Below are positions 9,432 to 21,307 of a stretch of DNA of 64,000 nucleotides, piece after piece. The translations under genes were made by a program, and so were the position numbers. How positions within the stretch are numbered: the first letter of the stretch is position 1; the number at the start of each line of letters is the position of its first letter. The DNA lies in assembly GCA_014529385.2 (NCBI GenBank), contig CM043969.1, positions 23,254,446-23,318,445 of the forward strand, given 5' to 3'. The notes under the pieces were generated by a model, which did not search any database, had not been told where the DNA came from, and saw only the letters and a program-made list of their open reading frames with translations. This DNA comes from Adiantum capillus-veneris. Taxonomy: Eukaryota > Streptophyta > Polypodiopsida > Polypodiales > Pteridaceae.

Positions 9432-10690
9432 TTTCTGCCACCACGTGGAGCTCACTATGTGCTCCGTATAACGATGCAACTTCTTGCCACCGTGTGGAGC
9501 TCACTGGTTGTCCACGTGCGCACGGACAAGCTGTTGACCGCTTTAATTTGGAGAGTTAAATAGTATGAAAGTTAAATTGGTTATTTGGAGTTAAATAGGA
9601 TCTCCCCCTTAATTTGGAGGCACACACAGGCATGCACGTGCAGCTACCATTGGGGCGCTTCTTTACGGGCACTCGGAGTGACTATTGGCCATAGCCTTCC
9701 AGCATCCTACATGAACACAGAAGGGGAAGGCAAAGGGAGCAGCAATTGCACATCTGTTGAGCTCTTGTCTTGAAATCTTCTGTTCAGAACAGGGAATACT
9801 CTGATTGGATGTTCTAGGTCTCAATATCGGTGTTTGTATTTCTTTGATTGTTCAAGTATGCAACAAAGTAGTCTCTCTAGTTTGCAACTTTGCTTTTGAC
9901 GTGCTACTTTTGGCCTTTTGCATCATAAGTGGCCGAAAAATGAGTAAGAGGACCATCGCCATGTGGTAGACACGTGGCCTTTGTGTGATACGGAGGATAA
10001 TGTACTTGCAGAAGAGGTGAATGTGGCTTCTTACTCCATTAGTAGTGAAGCATCCATCATTGAAAATTCACTACTGGGTAGTGCTGAAACGAAAAACCAG
10101 GGACGTTCCAACACCCTGAAGTAATTAACATTACCAAGTTGGAACGTCCCTGGATGGGCCTCACTTCCAAGTTCATTTACAGAAGGCTTCCTATCTGCCA
10201 ATTCCCTAATCAATAAGAATACCATGATCCGTGATCACACCTGAGCCTATAAGACTTCCAATTCTATGACAACAGGCCCGCAACCAAACGGAAATGGACA
10301 ATTAATGTTGACAATTTAAACATAGCGGACCATCTCACACATTATGACCTAGGCATAGAAGACACACACGTGAATGCCGAGCAGGGTGTCCCATTATTGT
10401 TGGCACTTGCACTCCCAGCTATACTGAAATCCATCCGCAAAATAATTTCGTTCATAGATTCCTTGAATTAATTTTATTGACATGCACACAGAAAGAGTGG
10501 AATTCTTTATGCCACCGTGTGCAGCTCACTGCTCGTCCGTGCATGCTCGGACGAGCAGGCTTCTCTTGCGCATGTGCCTATTTTGATAAAATCATAAGGG
10601 CGACCCCCTTAATTTGGAAGGTTAAATCGTAAGAGAATTAAATCGGTAATTTGGAGGCACACATTGCAGGCATGCGTGCACACAAACTTG
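9432..10690. repeat. Direct repeat pair (9432-9660 and 10505-10690) with intervening DNA
   Basis: Both repeats contain GCCACCGTGTGSAGCTCACT, then CCCCTTAATTTGGA, AGTTAAAT-type blocks, AATTTGGAGGCACACA and CAGGCATGC. They are in the same orientation about 1.05 kb apart. The core motif is also doubled within the left copy (9440 and 9488). The interior has no coding signal. It could be a TRIM-like element or a segmental duplication. The right copy contains an 11-bp hairpin (10529-10539 / 10548-10558). Confidence 0.55.
10097..10153. repeat. Perfect 16-bp inverted repeat (hairpin)
   Basis: CCAGGGACGTTCCAAC (10097-10112) and GTTGGAACGTCCCTGG (10138-10153) pair perfectly around a 25-nt AT-rich loop. 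The size is compatible with a foldback element or a small-RNA precursor, but nothing identifies a mature RNA. Confidence 0.75.
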
Positions 10691-10776
10691 ACGGAGGTTG
10701 AGGTCGATTGGGAAAGGAAGGCCGAGGGATGAGGACAGCGAATTGATGTCTTTCTTGCTAATAAGGAGCGATGAGG

Positions 10777-10781
<5 letters not shown>

Positions 10782-10826
<45 letters not shown>
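10782..10826. repeat. (CT)n microsatellite
   Basis: About 45 bp of CT followed by CCCCC, just upstream of the LINE-like coding remnant. Confidence 0.95.
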
Positions 10827-10828
<2 letters not shown>

Positions 10829-10959
10829 CCTTACCCACCCCTTGCCATTACCTCTACAGAGGCCTAGGGCCAGTACGCATCATCTTTGTACACAAATCCT
10901 GGACAGCCACCCCTTCCCGACCGCCCTATTCCATGCCCACATAGTATGCTTTTCTCATC

Positions 10960-13354
10960 GAGGAGATGGTGAAGAAGGCAATCTCAATAGGATGAAGAGT
11001 GCGAGAGCATATGATCATGATGGCTTGGTGAGGGATCTGCTCGCACAGTTTCTAGCAGCTATGTTCAACTGTGCCATGTGTGAGGGCTTGCCTGATACTT
11101 GGAGCTTATCTACTATTCTACCTATCTTTAAGTCAAGTGACCCTATGGAGCTTGGGAATTATCACACTATCATGATTGGACACACATTGGCACGGTTGTA
11201 CACATCCATTCTTGAGTGACAGCTAAGTAGATGGGTAGAGAGGGAGGGTATATGTGAAGCCAGGCAGGCAGGGTTCTACTCTTGACCACATCCTGACACT
11301 CACAGCCATTAGTGAGGAGGGCAGATTGCATGGGAGATGGATGTATTGTAGCTTTGTGGACTTCCGCAAAGCTTTTGACACAGTACCCAGATCTAGATTG
11401 ATGAGTACCACATAGCTAATTTGGGTGCATGTGCGCGCAGTATAGGGGCTATCTACATTAGTTCACTCCACTATCGGAGTGAAGCAGGGTTGCCCGCTCT
11501 CTCATACTATATTTGGTATGTATGTGGATGAGGTTTCTCACTATATTGAGAGAGATCGTGATAGAGGTGCACAAATGGTATGGGAATGGATTCGACTATT
11601 GTTATATGCTAATGATATTCTGTTGATCTCCGACTCTCTAGAGGGGATGCAATGTCACTTGGATGCTTTGCATAGGTTTGCCCATGAAAGTGGTTTGTTT
11701 TTTACGTCCCTTGGTAAAACCAAGGTTATGGTGTTTAATACCACCCCATAGTGAATCAGGAGGTCAACACTCGCATTCACATACGTCCAAGAGACAATGG
11801 AGTATACAGATGCTTACACTTACCTTGGGGTGGTCTTTAGTGGACCAGCATTTTCATTGAGGAGAGGAACAGAGACTAGACTGACCAACATTGGGTAGAT
11901 TGGAGAGGATGTGTTCACAGGTTCAATTTCAAGATCCTAGAATGAAGCTCTAGCTCTTTGACATTTTGGTGTCTTCCGCATTGCTCTATGGAGCTGAGAT
12001 ATGGGGACCTTCATTGGACCATCATGGGAGGCCCGGTGACATTGATGGATGGGGAAACATGGAGAAGCGTCTGGTCTCTATGATCTCATGGCTTATTAGA
12101 GCCAAGGCCCCAGTAACACACGTGACATTATCCGAGTAGAGCTAGTTGCCCCCCCCACTACTGGTTGAGGTGCTCACCAGATTAGTCTCCTTTATACACC
12201 CCTCCCAAGAGTTATCCATGCAAGGAGATACAACATGCTGGTATGGGGAGATGACATCATGGTTTCAAACACATGGGTTTAGGATGGACAAATTGCCCCC
12301 CTTCTAGTACTCATTGGATGCACCATCTCTGACTATTACACAATCCGAGATCACCATGCTCATCAGCCAAAACCTGACTCAGCTAGGCACCGGGAGGACA
12401 TGGATACATCCTGCACAGGAGTTGAGCATGATGATGTCATTCTATAGAGAGCATCTTCTCCAGCTTATGGAGGAAGGATTTGTGACAAAACCTAGATACA
12501 TAAACACCCACTTGTCTCATGGGATTCAATGTGCTATTGGCCTGATACACACATCTTCACACCATCTTTGGGTTGAGACTGGGAAATACAGAGTAGTACC
12601 AACAGAGGCTAGGACATGCCCCTTATGTCACATAGAGCTTGAGAGAGAGTTGCACTACACATGCTATTGCCAAGTCTACTATGAGATATGAGTTTGCTTC
12701 CATTGCTTGTTTAAAGAGGGCATACTCTCTAGAGTCATGGGGTGTGAGGACCAAAGATGCCTGGGATTGTTTTTGCTCAAGCTGCACAGACACAGAGAGA
12801 GCCTAATGAGAGGAAAGGCTAGCCAATCTTAGAGACAAAGCGAAGACTCCTTAAGAGGAGACACTAGACATCTAGAGGAGCTACTATCACAATAGAGCCC
12901 ACATTCTCCTCTCACTAGATCAGGCACACTAATTGATCGACCGACTATGATAGGGAAATCCAGACGCCCACGATTGCGGAGGAATACACAACATTGATAG
13001 AGGTTGCATCACATGATTTGGATCACTTTGACCCAACATGCACGACAACTGGTCAGACTACTGACCATGGAGGAGATTGATGAACCTGCCAGCAAGACCA
13101 ATGTTGGATCTTCTGTGATTTATCTCTTTATGAGGATACACCCACACTGTGTTGTCTTAGCCCCCCATTTGCCTCACCCCCTACCCCCTACTCATATCCT
13201 ACACAAGCACAACTAGTTGCTTAGCTCACATCTAGCAGCTTGGGATTCTATAGTATTTTCATTTTGTTCCTCAAACTTTGTATCAGATCCACCACATTGT
13301 AACTTTCTAGTCTCATACGTCGCTTAGGCCTTTTGAAGATGCTAATATAACATT

Positions 13355-13358
<4 letters not shown>
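10960..13358 (+). pseudogene. Decayed non-LTR retrotransposon (LINE) reverse transcriptase
   Basis: Plus-strand fragments in order: WSLSTILPIFKSSDPMELGN (RT fingers); FVDFRKAFDTVPR at about 11355-11393 (palm motif A); GVKQGCPLSHTIFGMYVDEV from 11476 (motif B); LLLYANDILLIS at about 11600 (motif C, YADD mutated to YAND). A C-terminal CPLC...ELHYTCYC cluster near 12619-12675 matches the Cys-His tail of plant LINEs. Frameshifts and stops separate every block, and the catalytic Asp change alone would inactivate it. There is no endonuclease, so it is 5'-truncated. 12700-13358 is the probable 3' UTR. The element appears to end at the (CT)n tract. Confidence 0.8.

Positions 13359-13429
<71 letters not shown>
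13359..13429. repeat. (CT)n microsatellite at the LINE 3' end
   Basis: About 71 bp of CT followed by a short CA-rich run. Position suggests the simple-repeat tail typical of some LINE clades instead of poly(A). Confidence 0.9.
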
Positions 13430-13431
<2 letters not shown>

Positions 13432-14023
13432 GCACACACGCACACACATTGAGGTCAGATGTTCATTGCATTCGCGTATTCTACTCGGGTCGAGTAGGGC
13501 ATTGTGTTGATCATCTTGAGGGGGAGTGCTGGGGCTTAAGTCTCCTGCAATTGTGTGTGTAGATGGATAAAAAGTTATCTAGAAGAGGGAAATATTGATA
13601 TTGTGCCTTTAGTCATGTGTTTATGAAAATATATTAGTGTATGACCTTATTTTGTTCTTTAAGAAAAGGCTATAGTATTATTGATCCTCTCTTGATTTTT
13701 TCAGGTTCTTGATCTCTAGTTGTGTGTATGAAATTTTGCAAGGCATACTGCATTCACCTATGACAAGGAGATGGGGGAAACAATTGAGTTTGTTTTGTTT
13801 CTAGTTGATCACAACTATGCTTTGGATTTCTCATCCCACCTAATTAAGAATGATGGACTCCTTATAAGAGGCAATGAAAAATGCTCCATGTCGTTCTTTA
13901 AGCGACATAGATAGCTCTTGCATGTCTACCGCATATGCATGTGAAGTGTTAAACTTAGAGAGATACTATTATTGGTACTTGAGTATTTTGTGGCATGTAC
14001 AATGAATAGATGGCTGCTTGTTA

Positions 14024-15594
14024 TGTAACATTTAATGGTCTAAAAACTTATGTGTAGCGGAAATTAGCATGAACATAGTGGGCATTTCATTAGAATAGAT
14101 TCCTAATGAGAATTACAAGAGTGCTTGGGTGGAGAGAGCAACAAAAAGCATAACACCTAGTTAGATAGCATCAACAATACTTTCAAAAGAGAGAGAAATT
14201 AAGCTATTGACAACAATTGAGGACCGGATTTGCATGGAGCCGGTCCCCCCTCCAAAAGGCTTTGTATTATGGTTTCTCCCATCAAGAGAGACATTGTACA
14301 ATACAATTCTTTGTGTTCCTTCAAGACTATCTAGTGCAATGAAGATGAAAGCTTCATGCACTAAGCAAAACACTTAGCAAACAAAACTTTAATTATCCCC
14401 GTTCTCAAACCCAAGACCTCGATCACACACCTTCGAAGATGGTGAGAGCTAGCAGGGTATGAGGAAGATTGAGAGGAAGAAGGAGTATCTTACGAGAAAG
14501 ATGTACATCTCCTCACATAATCACTCATATTAGCATAGCTTAGCTTAGTAATTAGCATGGTAGAGGAGATGAGCATGCATTGAAGCTTGGCTCTTGGTTG
14601 GATTTGCATCCACATGCCAAGAGTGTGTCGATGTAGGCTTCTATCTCACAAGCTTGGAGTAGGTGATGAGCTCTCCATTAAAGCTTGGGAAGAGATAGTC
14701 TTCTTTGCTTCACACATGAGATTGTGTGAGTGTGTGTGTGATAATGCCTTGCAAAAATCAGCCCCCTCTCTCTCTTGGGCGAGCCCTCTTGCTATTTGCT
14801 CTTGCTATCTCCCCATTGGCCCTCCCCAAGTCAAGCCAATGATTATTAAGCAGCATAAGGGATAGCCTATTGACATGTGTCCCCCTTTCCCCTTTTGTGA
14901 GAGCTTTAGGTAATTTAATAATTAAACTAATCTCTCATTGGACCCCTTTGCCTCCTGGCCAATAGGAATCAGGCAAGCCATTGGGCTGTTGAATGCTCAT
15001 TGGACCCCTTGGGAGACTATACAATAGTCTTCTAGAGGACTTAATTCTCATTGGTTCTTTTATTAAGTGTTTTTAAATTAATTAAACTAGATTTACTCTA
15101 GCCTAAATCTCATTGGTCCACCTCCAAGGCCATCCAATAGGAATTGGGCACACCTTGTGGGCATCTGGGCTAGGGAACTGACATGTGTCCCTAATTCCCT
15201 TTGTGTAAAGGGAGCTTGTGTGTGTGTGTGTGTGAATTTCTCTCTCATCCCCTACTCCCAAGTCTCGCCCCCTCCTATGTAGGGATTTGAAAAGACTTTT
15301 TGGTCACACACAAAGCATCCAATTTCCCCTAGGATTGACCTTTGGACACAACCTTTGAATTTTGGAACCTTAGCATTTTGGAAGTCTTAATGGGCTGAAC
15401 CTTAGGGTCTTTTTAGCCCATTGTTGCACATGCCTCTTTTGCAGATGGCCCCCCCTTTGGATCCCTACTGTGGCCGGTCTGCTAGCTTAACCAATATTCT
15501 AGCTTTTTCTCCCCTGGCACTTCCCCACATTAAATGATCAGTTTAATATGAGAAAATCATTTAGGAGAATTATATATTGATTATTATGACATTA
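14024..15594 (-). mobile_element. Chromovirus 3' LTR
   Basis: Starts TGTAACATTTAATGG on the plus strand and ends GACATTAC. The partner LTR ends GACATGTTACA, so a few bases are lost at this junction. It is about 60 bp shorter than the 5' LTR, mainly because its (GT)n tract is short (near 15221). ORFs called inside (for example 14587-14865) recur with changed ends in the other LTR and are not genes. Confidence 0.9.
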
Positions 15595-15604
15595 CCTCTC
15601 TCTT
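15595..15604 (-). other. Polypurine tract of the chromovirus
   Basis: The minus strand reads AAGAGAGAGG immediately before the 3' LTR, the position where plus-strand DNA priming occurs. 15605-16013 between this and the pol stop is noncoding 3' region. Confidence 0.75.
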
Positions 15605-16013
15605 GAAATCATAGTCGTCCTCGACTATGGTGTAGAGAAGATAAAGCATATTTATAAGTCCTTTTCTTAGCGGGTAGAGGATCCCTATGTTACCCTACGA
15701 CATCATTCCACAATGGATGACTAGTCCATTTGGCGCTTGAGAGCCTGAGGCTGCCGCAAGCATGTTTGCACATTAGTCCTATCAATCTTCCATAGTAGAG
15801 TGACAAGCTCTGCTTGGTGTTTGGGAGACGTCGTCTCCGCAACTTGATCTAAGCATGCATACTACTTCATTTTTGTGCACAATAAAGAATAAGAGAGTCT
15901 TATAAGACAAAAAAACTTTGTTCATTTTTAACATTTTGTACATTTGCTTACTCTTGGGAAGCATTGTAAGCATTGACAAGGTTTAGGTTATACTTTAATT
16001 GTATGCCTTGCAT

Positions 16014-16265
16014 CTATCTAGAATCTTCAAAAGGATAATTTTTAAACTTAATAAGATATCGTCGGATAGTCTTACCGCCTCTTAGTACCTTGTCTTCATG
16101 TCGGAGAATGGACTCGGGCTGCAGCGCCTCCTCTTGGTCCTCGATCTCCGGTGGGTCTTCAATAGTTGGTTCTTGAGGTGTCTCTCCTTTGTAAGGCTTT
16201 AATAGGCTCACATGGAAATCATTGTGTATGAGCCAATGATTGGGCAACTTGAGTTGATAGGCCAT
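16014..16265 (-). pseudogene. Chromovirus chromodomain end of pol
   Basis: The ORF reads ...HNDFHVSLLKPYKG (GPY/F-like linker), then PESILRHEDKVLRGGKTIRR and YLIKFKNYPFEDSR, the hallmark of a C-terminal chromodomain that targets integration to marked chromatin. The next codon is TAG where chromodomains have a conserved Trp, followed by MQGIQ. A single G-to-A type change therefore truncates the domain. Confidence 0.85.
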
Positions 16266-16370
16266 CTCATTGATTGGCCTAAGAATCTAGAAGGGACCAT
16301 AGTACCTTTTTGCTAGTTTAGCATAGTACTTTTGGTGGCCCGTAGGATTCTTGCTCGTCGTGTGCCTTAA

Positions 16371-17065
16371 TCAAGCCTTGGGAAACTTTACCAAGACCCA
16401 ACCGTTTTCTTTAAAGGCTTGGGCTCTTCTATGTTTGTCAGCAGCAGCCTTTTGCCTTTGCTGTGAGATAGAGATAGCATCCTTAATATTTTGAAAAGAT
16501 TCTTGTAGGTCTCGGCTATACTCATCTGCAGCGAAGATCTTCCCATGTACCTTAAGTAGCAAGGGACTTTTTGATCCTTCCTCAATTACCTTGAAAGGTG
16601 CTTTTCCCGTGGAAGTATGTACAGTGTTATTGTAAGCATACTCCACTAAGGGTAAGTACTTCTCCCATTGGGATCTTTGATCACTTCCGTTACATAGACT
16701 TTTAGTAGATCGAGAATAGTTAGGTTAGCTATTTCACTTTGGCCATCCGTTTGTGGATGATAGGCCGAAGAGAAGTTTAGCCTTGTACCTAAATTCTCAA
16801 AGAGACCCTTCCAGAAATTACTGGTCATTCTAGGATCTCTATCCGACACTATGGACATTGGCAAGCCATGATACTTGAAATTTTGTGAAATGAAGAGGGT
16901 TGCCATTTGATGGGCTTTGATAGTCTTTTTGACAGGTATAAAATGAGCTTGTTTACTGAACCTGTCTACTATTGTCCATATTCCCGTATTCCCATGGATA
17001 GACTTAGGCAATCCAAAGATAAAATCCATGGATATGCTCTCCCATGGTGAATTAGGGATTGGCAA
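16371..17065 (-). pseudogene. Chromovirus integrase core
   Basis: The first frame (17065-16646) has WESISMDFIFGLPKS, IVSDRDPRMTSNFWKGLF and YHPQTDGQSE, so all three acidic residues of the D,D-35-E core are present. A frameshift near 16650 leads to MEYAYNNTVHTSTGKAPF and the rest of the core (16646-16371). 17066-17354 upstream holds the zinc-finger and spacer region out of frame. Confidence 0.9.
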
Positions 17066-17354
17066 GGGTTAAAGCAATCCAAGTTTCTTCCCTCTATCAA
17101 ATTTTGTCTTTTGGCATACCACACATTTAGAAACATACTCTTGTATGTTCACGTACTTTCATGGTAGGTCAATAGAAATATGTTTCAATTCCCTTTAAGG
17201 TAGACTGAATCCCTCTATGCCCTGCATAAGGTGGAGCATGAGATTCATACATTACTTTCTCACGTAGTGTGTTACTAACACATAGTCTATTTCCATAGAG
17301 AAGATAACCATCTTGTAAAGTAAATGGTTCTTCTTTCTTCCCTAATGCAAGGGC

Positions 17355-19763
17355 TTAAATCAAATCTCTAAAATCAGGATCAATAGCGTACTCATCTATC
17401 ATTAAAGATAGATCATTGTGAGTTGCTATGGAAACCGCATTCACTCTCGGCCGTCTTGAGAGTGCATCAGCTACTTGATTATGCTTGCTAGCAATGTGAG
17501 CAATATGAAAATGAAATTGCGAAAGGAAATTTGCCCACCTCATTTGTTTGTCGGAGATCTTGGTCTACGTCATGAAGTACTTAAGACTTTGGTGATCCGT
17601 TCGCAGAATGAAAGGAGTCCCCAATAAATAGTGCTTCCATGAGTCTAAGGCATGTAGAACTGCAAGGAGTTCCTTTTCGTATATGCCTAGAGCTTGCTCA
17701 ACAGGGTCGAGCGTTCGACTCTCATAGCCTATGGTGTGCCCTTCTTGGAGCAAAACAACTCCAAGGCAATCACCACAAGCATCACATTGGACCTCAAATG
17801 GTTTTGAGAGATCCGGTAGTGTAAGCACAGGTTGATAGATAAGCTTTTCTTTAAGCTTTTCAAAAGCATTGTTCTCTTTAGCAGACCATGTATACCTAAC
17901 TCTTTTCTTTGTTAGGTCATGTAATGGTCCCGCAATTTGTGAGAACTTTTCTATGAAGCGTCTATAGTATGCACACATACCTATAAAGCTTCTTAGTTCA
18001 TGAAGATTCCTTGGTTTAGGCCATCCTTTTATTACCTCTAACTTTGATGGATCCATTTGGATGCCATCTTGAGAGATAATGTGACCTAAATATTGAATCT
18101 GTTGCAAGAAAAATTCACTTTTCTTTCGATTAACATAATCTCTTAAAACTTGAAATATTACCTGGAGGTGTTGCTTGTGTTCGTCTAATGAATTAGAGTA
18201 GATGATAATATCATCAAAGAACACTCCAGTGAAGGTTCGATGAGGCTTGAACAGCTTCTCCATCAAGGGGTTGAATCTGGCTGGTGCATTGGTCAAGCCA
18301 AAAGGCATGACAATGTACTCATAAAGACCAAATGTGGTGTGAAATGCGGTCTTTACAATGTCTTGATCAACTATCCTTATTTGATGATAGCCACTTTTTA
18401 GGTCAATCCTACTGAAGTAGGTCGATCCTTGTAGCTTATCAAATAGTTCTTCTACCCGTGCAACGGGAAACCTATTCCTGATAGTGATCCTATTTAGTGC
18501 TCTATAGTCGACACACATACGATATGTGCCGTCTTTCTTTTGCACTAATAGCACCGATAAGCAAAATGGAGATGAGCTAGGCCTAACCATGCCCTTCTCA
18601 ACTAACTCATGCACTTGCCGCATAATCTCCTCTTGTTGAGCTTGAGAAACTCTATAAGGAGGTTTGTTAGGCGGTGAACTTCCTGGAAGAAGTTCAATTG
18701 AATGGTTATCATTACCTCGTTTAGGAGGTAGCTCACAAGGGATGTCGTCAATAAAAACATCTTGAAACCCCTTGAGAAAATTGGATAACTCTAATTCCTT
18801 TTGGTTGTTTTTATTTTCTTTTGCTAAAGCATTAGGTTCATTTTGAGAATCTTTAACAAAAATCATGTACACGGAAATAGAGATCTTTATTGACTTGTTG
18901 AAAGCTGGTGTATGTACAATGGGGATAGTGTTACCCATTTCCTTAGCATCTATATACATGTCTTTTTCCCTGAACTTAAAGGAGATTCTCCTTTCAGGAA
19001 ATTTAACATTGGCAGCTAGTCGGTCAAACCATGGTGCCCCTAGGATTACATCCTCATGCTTGAGAGGAGAGATAAAGAAGTCCTCTTTGTCCACATAGCC
19101 TTGGACATGAAGCCTCAATTTATCGATTAAGGGAGTGACTGAAGCTTCTTGCCCCTTGAAGGAACTTTCTGCGCGTAGGACATCTCCCATCTCGTAGGAT
19201 TGTATGCCTAGCTTGGTGGCCAACTCTATAGATATAAAATTGTGAGTAGAACCAGGGTCAAAGAGAATAAAAGCATCATGTTCTCTTACCTTTCCCCAAG
19301 CATGGCATAGAGGAGATCCTTTGTGATGAGTTTGGTGAGTCTCCTCCTCTTGGATTTCAACCAAGGAAGCTCTAGGAGGATCTTGGCGGTTGTTCTTTTG
19401 GGGACAAGCGCGGTACGCATGCCCTTGTTCGCCGCACTTGAAACACCGGTTATCCTTGCGATAATGCTCAAGCTCTTCAGGAGAGAGTTTGTTCTTACCT
19501 TTGTAAACTCCCTTCTCTTTAGCTTTGTTGGAGTTGCCCTTAGGAGACTTTTGCACATTGTCCTTCTCCTTAGGCTCATTGGAACCCTTGTTTTCGGGGG
19601 GCTTATTATTTCTTTTAGCCCCCGTTTGGAAATTCATTCGTGAGGCCACCATAGTATGGTGTATTACCGCCGATATGGTACGTGGCCTTTGGGAGTTGAC
19701 ATACTCCGCCATTTCTTCGGTTAAGCCCGCACAAAATTGTTGCTTTTGCTCTCCAAAATCCAA
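17355..19763 (-). pseudogene. Chromovirus gag C-terminus, protease, reverse transcriptase, RNase H
   Basis: A 732-codon open frame (19763-17565) carries CFKCGEQGHAYRACP (zinc knuckle, residues about 107-121), LFDPGSTHNFIS (protease; D-P-G-S), MCVDYRALNRITIRNRFP and FFDDIIIYS (RT active site, Asp pair intact), VQCDACG, YEKELLAVLHAL and RTDHQSLKYF (RNase H). A TAG at about 17565 replaces a Gln codon. The same frame then continues with TKISDKQMRWANFLSQF and HNQVADALSRR to 17355. Apart from that nonsense codon this part looks recently functional. Confidence 0.93.
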
Positions 19764-19844
19764 ATTTTTGAAGACAGTGGCTTTGAGTTGTAGGTCCCAA
19801 AACTTGTCTACATATTTGGGGATGGATTCCTAGGGAGAGAGCTT

Positions 19845-20890
19845 TTAGCTTCTCCATTCGGTGAGTACTTTGTCTTTAGCATCGGTGGCCAAAAAATGCT
19901 TCATAATGGAATCTCTTAAAGCTTTCCATGTTCGTGGAGCTTCACCGTTGGCTCGTAGGCTAGACCACCATTGCCTGGCGGACTTTTGAAAGTGCATAGC
20001 TACATGGCGTAGCTTAGAGGACTCCGTGAAGCCCTCATCTGCAAATGCCGCATCGAATTGCTGGATAAAGGCCAAGACATTGTCCGTAGCACCAAAGGTG
20101 CCATCATAGGTAAGGAAAGAGATGCTCTTCCCTCCCTCTTTGAACTTCTTCAGCTTGGATGACCTCTTCCATGCGGCATAGGATCTCCTATGGCCTCTTC
20201 TTTTTGATGGTTCAAAGGTTGCACCATCACATTCTTCAGAAGGTGAAGAATTTGAAGAAGGTGGAGAAGAGAGTGACCTCTTTCTCGCCTTTTTCTTGTC
20301 TTGATCTTCGTCGTCTTTACCATCACTTTCATAAGAGGAAAGGATGAAGAATATGGAGAAGAGGGTGTCCTCTTTCTCGCCTTTTTCTTCTCTTGCTTTT
20401 TATCATCCCTCTTTGAATTATGGCGTGGAGAAGAGTATGATGGTCTTCTCTGCTTTGGTGGTGATGGAGAGCGTTTAGCCCGCCGTCTTCGTGGAGCTAT
20501 CTCAGCTAAGGTGGCGGGAGACTCACTTCTTTCTCGTTCCTTCGGTGGAGGATCTTGAGTTCTCCTTTGGGAAGGAGATGCATCATCAAGAAGTAAATTC
20601 TTGAGCCCTTCGTACGGATTCTGTTCTTCTTCGCGAATCGGAGAGAGACATCTTTTGGTAGTCTCACAAGAAGGCTTCCTAGGTGTTCTCTCGTCATGGT
20701 GATGAGCTTGGAGAATCCCGTGAGCACGGAGCTGCCGTTGCACTTCGCTTTGGAGAGATGGATTTCCCATGGCTTGTTGAAGCCTAGAAACAAGATAGTT
20801 AAGAAGCATCGGAGCATCATTAGTAGCTTGCTCATGAGAAAAATCCAAGTTATCAACATTAATTTCACTCTCTTTACTATTGTCAGCCAT
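19845..20890 (-). pseudogene. Chromovirus gag
   Basis: Starts MADNSKESEINVDNLDFSHE at 20890, about 400 nt inside the PBS. An Arg/Ser/Pro-rich segment follows. A frameshift near 20330 moves the reading into FIQQFDAAFADEGFTESSKL and ARQWWSSLRANGEAPRTW, the retrotransposon gag (capsid) core. Two in-frame stops lie between about 19845 and 19810 before the frame rejoins the 19763 ORF (ESIPKYVDKFWDLQLKAT). Confidence 0.85.
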
Positions 20891-21295
20891 TCTAAAAACT
20901 TTTAGATGTAAACTTTTTAGGTGTACTTTGTCACTTCAAGCCCTAGTTGTTACTCCTCTTTACCCCTTTAGAAAAAGCACTCAAGCTATTTTACCCGCGG
21001 CTCGAATACCATTAATTGCAAGGAATAGAAGAGAGGGTCGTTTAAAACCAAAACAGCACCGGCTCCTGTCAAGCTTCTAATAGCTCAATAGTGGTTAATC
21101 CGTAGGCAAGCCCCGTAGGACTCCACTATTAAGACCATAGCTCTCGACGGTGATGCCCCGTTAACTACACAAAGGCAGGCGCACTGCAAGGTTGAAAAAT
21201 CCCTATTCTACTTACTCACAGGCAATTAATAATACCAACCATTTATAGCTAGCTTGAGGACCTCCCTTCTTGAGCAAGAAAAGAGAAACCTTGTT

Positions 21296-21306
21296 CTCTG
21301 ATACCA
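21296..21306 (-). other. Primer binding site, initiator tRNA-Met
   Basis: The minus strand reads TGGTATCAGAG one base inside the 5' LTR, the well-known plant LTR-retrotransposon sequence complementary to the 3' end of tRNA-iMet. Confidence 0.92.
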
Positions 21307-21307
21307 A

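Noticed and set aside
14587-14865. ORF MALGWICIHMPRVCRCRLLS repeated at 21872-22135
   Set aside because: Both lie in chromovirus LTRs, differ at their ends and are absent as an intact frame in the third LTR copy; a by-product of LTR conservation.
14024-15594. Possible target-site duplication of the chromovirus
   Set aside because: Flanks TGTTA on the left and TCCAT on the right do not match, so no duplication is claimed.
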